DNA from: Saccharomycopsis fibuligera x Saccharomycopsis cf. fibuligera
Taxonomy: Eukaryota; Ascomycota; Saccharomycetes; Ascoideales; Saccharomycopsidaceae
Direction: 5' to 3'
Assembly (NCBI GenBank): GCA_001936135.1
Contig: CP012810.1
Coordinates: forward strand, 2,232,001-2,296,000
DNA: 64,000 nt
Within the stretch, counting starts at the first letter, position 1, and each line of letters opens with the position of its first letter. Below the pieces are notes generated by a model that worked only from the letters and a program-made list of their open reading frames with translations, searched no databases and was not told the DNA's origin. The position numbers were made by a program, and so were the translations under genes. Positions 9,649 through 18,548 of the stretch are shown here, in pieces.

Positions 9649-12600
9649 ATGGACGCCTCCCAGGTTAATGCTGCCGCAGTCGCTGCAGTTGCCGCCGCCG
9701 CCGCGGCTTCTGCTACTGCTCCTGCCTCTGTCCCGGACCATGACCACCATCAACAGTATATCAACAACGACAACAACGACAACAACAACGACAACAGCAA
9801 CTCTGCTGATGCTGATGCCGCTCATACCGCGTCCCCATCTGTATCTTCCTCCCAGCCTCAATCTCAATCTCAACACGTCCCATTCACTGGTGATGCTAAT
9901 ACCTCAGTTGGCGACATTTCCACTGCCTCATTATCCTTCCGTGGTGCTGGTGGCGCGGTCCCATTGCAACCTCCACCACCGTTCCTCCATCAGCCTCCAC
10001 CACCAGTAGAACAAACCTTCAACACCATTGAAGACGCTAAATCATACTTGTTTAACTATATGGCCCACACTAATACAAAACTTGTCATCTACCGATCAAA
10101 TAAGCAGCGCGGTACCATCAATTATCGCTGCGTTCTTGGTGGGTTTTATGTAAATAAGCGCCTGCTCAATGACGATACTCGTCGGCGTAAATCGACTACC
10201 GAAAAGATTAATTGTGGTTTCAAAGTATTTATCAAATATGACAAGTATGAGAACGTGTATCATCTTACGGTGCCGTACCCGTACCATTCACATCCAATCG
10301 TCAGTTATGGTAATACTGGCACCAACACCACCACTAACACTAGTATGTCAGGCCATGTTGACGCTCCTGGGTTCGCTTTGTCTGCTCCTTCTTCTAACAA
10401 TAATTCCGGCTTGGCCTCTCTCGACGCATTCAGAAGCGATTACAGGCGTCCCACGGAGGTCATTGAGTTAATTTATGAATACGTTCATAAATATAACATC
10501 ACTGACTTTGACAAAATTAAACAAGCATTGCTTACCAAATTCCCTAAACTCAGCATTGATGATGTCAAGTTGCAAATGGAGATCAATGCCGCTACTCAGC
10601 AGCATGATAAAGTGCTAAATAGTTATTACAAAGCCGGTCTTGGTGTTGGCGCTGATAACGCCGCTGGTAATAACTCAATTCTTAATAATTATTTCAACAG
10701 TAGTAATAACAATATAAACAACAACTTTGGGTTTGGATACGGTGGGTATTCTTTGGACGCATACACTAATAGCGCTTTCATTAATGCAGAATTTGCTGAT
10801 GTCACGCAGCCAAGCACAGTCAACAACGATTCCTCCTCCTCCTCCTCCTCCTCCAGTACTGCTGAATTTGGCCCAATTGCAAAATTCATCTACAAATTAC
10901 TCGCACATACTCATATTAGAGATACGGGCAGCATCAAGTTTTTGCTTGCGGATAAATTCAAGGATGCTAAGCTTAGCCATGACCAAATTTTACAAAACAT
11001 TGATTATTGTTTAAAGTTGAAGAATTATGTTGATAGTATATTGTACACTCATGCTGCACTTGATTTGAAAAATCAGGAAGATGCTAGCGTGAAGAATAAC
11101 ACCAGTGCTTTTTTGTTTAAGAGCAATAGTGTATTGGGTGATGTTAGTGGTGGTAGTAGCACTAGTGCTGCTGCTGCTAATACTACTACTAATACTACAG
11201 ACAAAAGTAACAATGATAACAACACTGCCGCTAATGAAAATATTGATCCAGAAATTTCAGAAGCTTTGGTTAAGGGCTCAACAAATATGTCAAAGGCGAA
11301 TGAAGACGACAAAAGTGGACAAAATACCGTTAGCGAGGATGGAAACAATCAGAATAACCACAACGACAATAATGACGACAAGACACATAACAATAACGAT
11401 TCTACTAGTTTTTCTGATATTCAAGCCCCATTTAGCAGCCGTGTCATTAGTCAAGCAATTGCATTATCTACGGTTGGTCATCAACCGGGAGCAATGTCAG
11501 CATTTGGTGCATTTACCAAAGATCAAAAAAACGACAACTCTACACTGCTTGATTCCCACAATTCAGATTTACAACAACAGCAACAACAGCCGTATCGTCA
11601 TAATTCCTCTTCCCCTACCTCTTCCTCTACTTCTATCACTGCTGCTGCTGCTGTTGATGGTGGTTCTCAATCACAACCTGGACAAATTGTCGAACAGTAC
11701 ATTCCAGCACCTCCCGAACAATCATTCAACACAATGGAAGAAGCCAAAGAATATTTGAAAAGCTACATGAAACGTACTCAAGTTGGGCTCGTTGTTTACA
11801 AATCCGGCAAGAATCGTGGATATGCATTGTATCGTTGTGAAAGAGGTGGCAGACCGGAGGAAAATATTGTTAAGCGTCGTAGTGCATTGAGAGCACCAAA
11901 AAATAAAGATGACAATAATGATGATGAGAATGATGATGACATCAATGCTGATGACCATAGTCATAGCCATATTCATAGCACTGATGGCGACAACTCTACA
12001 GAAGTCACCGAAGTTGACGAACATGGCAAATCACTCAAAAAAAGAAACCGAACCTCCAAAAAACTTGACTGCCCTTTCAAAATCCATGTCAAGTTGGACA
12101 AGAAGTCAAACCAGTTTAAATTGACTGTTCCATTTGCCGAACATAATCATTCTACAAGCAACAATAACATCAAAAATCATCCAATTTTGAGAAAAAGAAC
12201 CAAAGAGCATTTGGAATTTATGAAACTGTTGTACTTGAGAGGTAATAGAAAGCCACAAATCTTGAAGAGAAAATTGATGGAGAGGTTCCCTGATTTGCAT
12301 GTCATTGATAAGGACATTTATAACGATGTGAGAAAGATCAAAGCAGAGGTGAGTAAAGCTGGCGAAGTTGCGCCGCAAGGAAATGATAATAGCAATGTCA
12401 GTAACAGTAACAATAATAATGTCAGAAATGGTAGTAAAGCCGATAACGCATCATTAAATAAGACATTTTATCCAGGCAACGATAATCTCAACCTTAGCAA
12501 TGACAACAACAATGCCAACGTAAATAATCTTGAGTTGAAAAAACTATCAGCCCTTGCGGAGTTAGAACGAAATGAAGCTTCTGCTGCTGCTGCTGCTGCT

Positions 12601-13050
12601 GCCGCCGCCGCTGCCATTAATGGCTCCAATGGCAATCCTGCTCTTTCATCACCTACTACTGCTATTCCTGCTGCTTCGACGTCGAGCAATGTTGGTAACT
12701 CAGATAGCGAAATTCGATTCCAAAAAGAACTTGACGCTCAAATTGCTAGTTTTGAACAACAAGCTAGATCATTAGCTAGGGAGAGCCCAAACCAAATCCA
12801 AAACCAGGCTCAAAGTCAAAGCCAAAATTATGACCAAAGCAAAAACCAAGATAATGGTGGTACCAAGGCTGACGCTGAACTCGTTGGCAGTGCCGGAGAT
12901 GATAAAAGCGGCCAACTTGGAAATGCCGATCGAGACACAAGTAGTGATAGTTACCAGGAGAAGCAAAAGAAACATATAGGGGACAATAATTCTGATGATC
13001 GTAACAATAATGAGATTGCTTACATTGATTCTAGATTGACTTCTTCTTGA
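9649..13050 (+). CDS. Large putative transcription factor with two FAR1/WRKY-GCM1-type zinc domains
   Basis: The 1133-residue product has two homologous zinc modules. Module 1 (about 119-220) begins EQTFNTIEDAKSYL and has C161, C189 and H213-x-H215. Module 2 (about 689-836) begins EQSFNTMEEAKEYL and has C730, C808 and H832-x-H834. This C-C-H-x-H layout, with a basic RG/CERGG segment, is that of FAR1-like (WRKY-GCM1 superfamily) DNA-binding domains. After each module comes a helical segment with LL..KFP.L or LMERFPDL (about 265-315 and 848-904), and a third related segment without its own zinc module at about 406-460. The rest is Asn, Ser, Gln, Ala and Asp rich. A nuclear DNA-binding role is inferred. 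FAR1 domains also occur in MULE-type transposases, but no transposase catalytic core follows here. I do not recognise a named orthologue. Confidence 0.72.
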   Translation: MDASQVNAAAVAAVAAAAAASATAPASVPDHDHHQQYINNDNNDNNNDNSNSADADAAHTASPSVSSSQPQSQSQHVPFTGDANTSVGDISTASLSFRGAGGAVPLQPPPPFLHQPPPPVEQTFNTIEDAKSYLFNYMAHTNTKLVIYRSNKQRGTINYRCVLGGFYVNKRLLNDDTRRRKSTTEKINCGFKVFIKYDKYENVYHLTVPYPYHSHPIVSYGNTGTNTTTNTSMSGHVDAPGFALSAPSSNNNSGLASLDAFRSDYRRPTEVIELIYEYVHKYNITDFDKIKQALLTKFPKLSIDDVKLQMEINAATQQHDKVLNSYYKAGLGVGADNAAGNNSILNNYFNSSNNNINNNFGFGYGGYSLDAYTNSAFINAEFADVTQPSTVNNDSSSSSSSSSTAEFGPIAKFIYKLLAHTHIRDTGSIKFLLADKFKDAKLSHDQILQNIDYCLKLKNYVDSILYTHAALDLKNQEDASVKNNTSAFLFKSNSVLGDVSGGSSTSAAAANTTTNTTDKSNNDNNTAANENIDPEISEALVKGSTNMSKANEDDKSGQNTVSEDGNNQNNHNDNNDDKTHNNNDSTSFSDIQAPFSSRVISQAIALSTVGHQPGAMSAFGAFTKDQKNDNSTLLDSHNSDLQQQQQQPYRHNSSSPTSSSTSITAAAAVDGGSQSQPGQIVEQYIPAPPEQSFNTMEEAKEYLKSYMKRTQVGLVVYKSGKNRGYALYRCERGGRPEENIVKRRSALRAPKNKDDNNDDENDDDINADDHSHSHIHSTDGDNSTEVTEVDEHGKSLKKRNRTSKKLDCPFKIHVKLDKKSNQFKLTVPFAEHNHSTSNNNIKNHPILRKRTKEHLEFMKLLYLRGNRKPQILKRKLMERFPDLHVIDKDIYNDVRKIKAEVSKAGEVAPQGNDNSNVSNSNNNNVRNGSKADNASLNKTFYPGNDNLNLSNDNNNANVNNLELKKLSALAELERNEASAAAAAAAAAAAINGSNGNPALSSPTTAIPAASTSSNVGNSDSEIRFQKELDAQIASFEQQARSLARESPNQIQNQAQSQSQNYDQSKNQDNGGTKADAELVGSAGDDKSGQLGNADRDTSSDSYQEKQKKHIGDNNSDDRNNNEIAYIDSRLTSS

Positions 13051-13902
13051 GATGCATGTGTTTTGAAAGTTTGAAAAATTCTTGTGAATACCGTGCTAAG
13101 ATCTTTTATTAAACGATTGTGTAAATTAAGTATTTTATTTTTTTTTGGCGTGTTTTTTTTTGTTGCTTTATATTTTCTGTTCTTCTTTGTCTTATACTTC
13201 TTATATTCATATATTTTAAGCTGAAAATTTTTTTTTCTTTATTATTTTTTTTTTTTTTTTTTTTTGGTTTCTCGTTCTACTATTGATTATTTAAAAGTAT
13301 TTCTATCATCATTTTTCGATTTACTTTTGTTTCGGCTACATTTTTATATGTTGCCTCTTTACTTTAATATTTTACAGCATTTCTGAGAAAAGAAAGTGAA
13401 TTATTTTTTTTGTAAAACTTGAATATCAGATACCATAGCGGCTCTCTTTAACATACAGTATAAAATGACTTGTGTTTTTGAGTATTTACGGCGAAGATCA
13501 CAAGAAAAGCGCGTCGTGATGTCCTGGTGATGAGTATTCATCATAGGAAGAACCAAATAATTTTGGGAAATTTTACTTTTTGTTGATGACAGTTTTTGAT
13601 ATTAGTTTCAGTGTTACAGAAGTCTATTAAATTCTCTTGAACTTGAGTCAAGTCACGGCACCGCGTTCCATTTCTTTCTATCATTCCTGGTTAACATAGC
13701 CAACTCGCTTTATCTGAACGGTCAGCAGGAGCTTTCCTTTTTATGGGTGTCGACTGCTTGTACGAGCCAGATTTATAATATAACTTCATATCCGTTGCAT
13801 AAGGGATGTGAAATTGTATTTTACAGCGCAGAATTATAGTTAAAAGCATCTTTGCTTATCAAAAGTTTTCATTTCAATCAATCCCATAGGAAAAAGCTTG
13901 CG

Positions 13903-13933
<31 letters not shown>

Positions 13934-15946
13934 CCAGCTTATATAAAAATTGGGTGAGTCCTAATCAATTGATTACCAAGAGCACTACAGCATATATATA
14001 TATAAATATATTGACATTATAAGAAGTTTCCAGAATTCTTGTGCCAATTGTATATGGTACGAAAATAAGATAACCCAAAAGAGAAAAAGAGACAACAGCG
14101 ATGGCCAATAAATCCGTACACCACATATGATGTACGGATGTATTACTTATGAGTATGGCCGCAAAACAGCTTATAGCTGTAGTTAGAATAAAGGTTAATG
14201 TTGTACAATGTTATAGAGAGCTCACTGGCTGATTCCTTGTCCTTGGCCCGAGGCACAAGACGGTACAGTCGGTAGAAAGCATATACGCATGTATGTCTAG
14301 ATAGACTCCTGGTAGTTGCTCCAGGCCCTTTGTGAATTGAGCTGCAGTTGTCAAAAGAGTTGTTAGATTGATAACAGTTTGCAAGCTGATAAGCCTCAAC
14401 AGCAATAATTTGACTTCAAAGAAAACTCAAAAAAGAGCAATTTTTTTTTCTTTTTTTTTCTTTTTTTGTTACTTTTATTTTTCTTTTTTGTTTTGACATC
14501 GAGGCTGGTTTTTGTATGACATGCATGCTAGCTTGGCAGAACTTGACACCGGCGCAGGGAGGGCAAAAATGAAGAAAACTGGACTTGCTGATAACTTACA
14601 ACCATTAAAGTCAATGAAGAAGATAGTGTAAGTTGGCAAAAAAAAAAAAAAATAAAAAAACAAACAAACAAAAAACAAACAACAACTGTGCCAGATCAGT
14701 GCAAAGGTCCACATGAGGGTTCCGGGGCAGGAAGTATTACACTCAAGAACGCAGGATGCATCCTTCGGAAAAGCTGACAAGGACGACATGCATTTTGTCT
14801 CTGAACCAGTTTATCCAACTTTAGTAAGATTAACTTTGATGTTATGGTGCCGGCCAGAATATTCATATGTATCAATCTTGCAGTCTGGCTTCGAGAAACT
14901 TTTCTAAGTACGCGATTTAAGTATAGTCTGCTACAGCCTACCGCAATAGTTGCGAAAATAAGCTTTTCGGCAAGACCTATCCGATTAACTGCTTGCACAA
15001 TTTGACCAATAAGTAACTGAATAGAGTTGCTATCAAGGAACGAATTGTTTCTGGAATCCAATATCACAAGTGAAAAGAAAAAAAAAAGCCAATCAGCCTC
15101 GGATGCGATGTTGGTGAATTAATGTAAATTTACTAACTTTGACTCCATTTTCTTTGAAAGGACAAGCCAATCGCCGGGCTCAGTTGAACTACTTTGCAGC
15201 TACACGTTCCTCCACTGATTGGAGCGGAGCCCTCGCCCGCCCCAAGAATACTACCCCTTGATAACTGATGGCTGATGGTGCACAGCATTCTGAATGCAGC
15301 AAAGGGTTGCTTGCTAGATACAACCGGCTGATTATTAATGGTCGTCTTGAAGGGATGAAAAGTCAGCTAGCTAGCTCACAGCAGTGGCCGATCAGATAGG
15401 TTTCCTTTTTGCAGAACAATCCCCGAGTCTTTGTTTCAAGCGTCTCTAGAAGTGTACAGGCCGGCAGAATCTTTTACGAGGGCCAACTAGATCAGTATTG
15501 CACTGCAACGACCAATAATAGGACCCTGCTGACCAATTGATTGATCGAAACAATAGTTATATCAAAAAAAAAAAAAAAAAAATAATCCTCGATCGAATCA
15601 AACTACTGCCACATACAAATGTCACACACACACGCGCACAGATGTGGCGGGCCATAAAGATATGCGCTATGTCTGTTAAAAGCCCTTTACACCACTGCGA
15701 CGGGTGCGTCTTTGAGTGCAGTGCAGTGCTCGCCGTCGCTTGCTTGCGGTTCCTGCGGGATGCTGTCAAGAGATGTTGCTGAAAGTGTAAGGACGCAGTA
15801 CCAGGCAGCCACAGGCAGGCCAAAAACAAATGGGACCAATAAAAATCTTGGAAACAGTTATCAGTAAGCCGGGTATTGGAAATCGCAGACGCAATGAGTG
15901 TGGTCACGGTGCATTTGAGCGCACTGCTAACGCATGGAAGCAGGCA

Positions 15947-15955
15947 CCACAGTTT
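15947..15955 (-). promoter_or_regulatory. Met31/Met32-type motif AAACTGTGG
   Basis: On the minus strand the sequence is exactly AAACTGTGG, the consensus bound by the Met31/Met32 zinc-finger factors in S. cerevisiae sulfur genes. It lies about 660 bases before a bZIP gene of the sulfur-regulator type, which makes it more credible than an isolated hit. It could still be chance, and it may lie inside the transcript. Confidence 0.35.
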
Positions 15956-16043
15956 CCGCAGGGCGGCATTTTCTGTAGTTTCTGTATTGTTTTTTGTGTG
16001 GGAAACAACCGCCAACCGCCATCCGCCGCCGGCGAAGCAGCCC

Positions 16044-16094
16044 ATGGGACAGGGCTCGCAACGCGGGACAGGAGGCAGCAAACCTGGCGATTAA
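16044..16094 (+). promoter_or_regulatory. Upstream ORF 1 in the bZIP leader
   Basis: ATG at 16044, 16 codons (MGQGSQRGTGGSKPGD) and a TAA at 16092. The same frame is open back to an ATG at 15894, so the uORF could be 66 codons if transcription starts further upstream. It ends two bases before the next uORF. Confidence 0.4.
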
Positions 16095-16096
16095 CT

Positions 16097-16117
16097 ATGG
16101 CAAGCGCTGACAAATAG
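16097..16117 (+). promoter_or_regulatory. Upstream ORF 2 in the bZIP leader
   Basis: ATG at 16097, six codons (MASADK) and a TAG. It is followed by about 495 bases without a single ATG up to the bZIP start. That layout would allow ribosomes to reinitiate at the main start after translating this uORF. Confidence 0.4.
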
Positions 16118-16143
16118 ACAGCGGAAAACTACACCGGTGCCGC

Positions 16144-16149
16144 TGACTC
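16144..16149 (+). promoter_or_regulatory. TGACTC motif (Gcn4-type core)
   Basis: TGACTC is the core of the general amino-acid control element bound by Gcn4. It sits 463 bases before the bZIP start. Single hexamers occur by chance, so support is weak. Confidence 0.25.
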
Positions 16150-16612
16150 GAAACTAGCGGAAAACAGACAGAAAATTTTTACTGCCAAATCCAGTTAGTC
16201 AGGGAAGAAGTAAAACAGGTCTTTGAGATATATTTGTAGTATAATATAACGCTCGCTCGCCCCCGGTAGCTCCTCCTCGTCGTCCTCCTCCTCGCCCGAA
16301 CCTTTCAGACAATACCACATCCACAAAACACGTCTAGTAACTTCCCACTTCTTACTCAACTTATCCCCTTTGCAGATTCCTTTGCGCACATATTAGCCAG
16401 CTTTTTACCGCGGTAATATTTGCCTTAGAGAAAGATCACCCAATTTTTTTCTACTATACACAGTACTATAGTCACTCAAACATTACAATACTTGCTCTTC
16501 ACATTGATAGCGCTTAATTTCTAACATTTTGTTCTATACTCGGCAACTTTTACAAAGTGGTTTGATATCACCTAATAAATAAGTTACCAAAGAAACAACA
16601 AACACACCAACA

Positions 16613-17287
16613 ATGGATTACAACTACTCCAACAGCTACATCTCCAACTTGAATCTCGAGTCTATCGAGTCTCCAGACAACGGCAGTGCCGTTGGAAGCA
16701 ACAACGACTTGTCTGTTTTCACCAACAACGAGTTCTTTGACTTTGATGTCTTTGCCAATGACGAGTTTGCTTTTAAGGAATCTTCTAAGCAAGAACTTCA
16801 ACAACAGTTTCAGCAACAAATTCAACAAAGTCCAGAAGAAGATCAAAATGAGCAATTGCTTAATGCTCTATTTGCACAGAACAACAACAACAACAGCAGC
16901 AGCAATGTCAGCTTACCTAATGCTATTCCTCCTACTCCATACACTCCAGCGGAAAGTTTTTCAGTCAGCAATAACAATAACAAACCGGTCTCTTTGTCCA
17001 AAGTTGTTAGCACCAATGCTAAAGTGACCAAAGACGCCCACCCACCTGTCGAGGACAAGAGAAAAAGAAACACCTTAGCTTCTGCCAGATTCAGAATCAA
17101 AAAGAAGCTCAAGGAACAAAAGATGGAACAGGAACTCAATGAGTTGACCCTCAAAGTTAATGAGTTGAAAAGTACTGTGTTGAAGTTGGAAATGGAAAAC
17201 AAGTGCTTGAAGAGTTTGGTTATCGAAAAGAACGAGAAGAAGTCTAATGACTTGCTTAGTTCAATCAAGAAAAATGCTGGTGTGTAA
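16613..17287 (+). CDS. bZIP transcription factor of the Cys3/Met4/Met28 type
   Basis: The 224-residue protein has a disordered, Asn/Gln-rich and acidic N-terminal half (probable activation region) and a C-terminal bZIP. The basic region, from about residue 144, reads VEDKRKRNTLASARFRIKKK. This is the RNTAASARFRxKKK signature of Neurospora CYS3, yeast Met4/Met28 and S. pombe Zip1, which control sulfur assimilation. Leucines and other hydrophobics at heptad spacing follow to about residue 205. It is not Gcn4, whose basic region reads RNTEAARRSRARK. Whether it is Met28-, Met4- or CYS3-like cannot be settled here; size favours a small Met28/CYS3-type protein. Upstream AUGs suggest translational control. 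The sulfite exporter SSU1 lies on the far side of the inserted element. Confidence 0.75.
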   Translation: MDYNYSNSYISNLNLESIESPDNGSAVGSNNDLSVFTNNEFFDFDVFANDEFAFKESSKQELQQQFQQQIQQSPEEDQNEQLLNALFAQNNNNNSSSNVSLPNAIPPTPYTPAESFSVSNNNNKPVSLSKVVSTNAKVTKDAHPPVEDKRKRNTLASARFRIKKKLKEQKMEQELNELTLKVNELKSTVLKLEMENKCLKSLVIEKNEKKSNDLLSSIKKNAGV

Positions 17288-18548
17288 TCAGTTTCAAATT
17301 TGGTATGTTTGCCAAACATAATCTTTTATTTATTTAGTTCTTTCAGTTTTTTAGTTTGGTTTTTTACGAGTTCAACATCTTTAATTCTCTTGCAGTGTTT
17401 CCAACAAACAGTGCAGTAATCTTTTTACAATCTACCTCCCATTGATTTTCGAAGGTTATTTTTCTTTTCCGGATTACTTTACATTTTACTTTTTTTTTAT
17501 TGACTTTTTTACGATGCGCTATTATGTTTACTATGTTTAATGACGATCTTTTCCAACAAAGGATCACTTCATGTTACCATTTTTTTTTTTTTTATTTTTT
17601 TTATTTTGTCTTTTTAAACATTTTTATTTTTATTATTTATCAGGGGTCCTGTTATTTCAAGCAAGGTTTCAATCTTTTCCAACAAAGTTTTGTTTATCAT
17701 TATTAGTTTTACTTTATTTTCACATCTGTGGACCATGACCAATTAGATGCATTTTTTCTTAATTACTACGTTAATTTTTGGTTTTTAATAGTTACATGTA
17801 TAAAGGCTCTTTCAAATGGATCATGTTACATCTATAATCACTTAATATAAAAAAAAAAAAATATAAAAAAAAGGACAACAGTTTTTATTTGACTTACACT
17901 TTAGCAGAGAACTCTAACAGAGAGCTTTTTGTAAGTTTGCTTCATTTGAAGTAGAACTTTCCGATGTTTATACATCTTTTTAAAATAGTGAGACATGTAC
18001 TTAAAAAATGCTCTCTTTGCTTTACTACAGTACACCTTGGCTAATCTATAAGGCCCAGAAAGGCAACCTTGCTACAATAAGTCTCTCACAAGAGAAACTC
18101 CGAATTTGACGTACGCACGTGCACGCGCATGCCGAGAAGCAAAAATTGGTGCAAAACCTAGTATAGGTGTACGATTCCTATAACTGTCAACGGTCATTTT
18201 GAATTACAGGCCTAGGTGCGCAGAGTGATTCAAGTTACCGAGTATATTAGAGATGCCAAAGATGCGGAAAACAACAAAGCAAACAGGTAAACAAACAAAA
18301 AAAAACATGCAATTTATGATATGTGTATGAAGTGTATGATATGATATGTGTGATATGATATATGTATGAATTCATGTATAATGTAACCAAATTCTTTATC
18401 TATAAAAACAAAGGAGTAAACAAGAATGTCGCTTAATGAAGCAGCCAATTCAATATATATACGTTCCAAGACCTATAAAAGTGTCAAAACAAACTCATAT
18501 TTTGTGGACATTACAACTCAAGATTTAACTTTGATTAGCCAAGCCTCC
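17288..18548. other. Convergent intergenic region between the bZIP gene and SLD1
   Basis: About 1.26 kb of mostly T-rich 3' flank, with T tracts near 17580-17600 and a palindromic GCACGTGC at 18115-18122. TATG/ATATG repeats appear at about 18320-18370. No gene recognised. Confidence 0.5.

Larger units (their letters stand above)
13051..16612. other. 3.5-kb gene-poor region between the FAR1-type gene and the bZIP gene
   Basis: This is the longest stretch without a recognisable gene. It carries several homopolymer tracts (T at about 13245-13265, A at about 13907-13931, A at 14639-14651 and 15564-15581), a short TA run at 13992-14002, and only short open frames of no evident coding character. 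From about 15.6 kb to 16.1 kb the base composition becomes richer in G and C and includes upstream AUGs and regulator-like motifs of the bZIP gene. A long untranslated leader or a non-coding RNA is possible; I could not identify one. Confidence 0.5.

Noticed and set aside
9649-13050. Calling the FAR1-type gene a MULE transposase
   Set aside because: FAR1 domains occur in MULE proteins, but there is no DDE catalytic region or SWIM finger, and no terminal inverted repeats flank the gene.
14696-15067. 123-codon minus-strand frame in the gene-poor region
   Set aside because: No family resemblance, ordinary codon scatter and no promoter context; chance is more likely.
16613-17287. Reading the bZIP gene as GCN4
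   Set aside because: The basic region RNTLASARFRIKKK is of the Cys3/Met4/Met28 class; Gcn4 has RNTEAARRSRARK. The uORFs alone are not proof.
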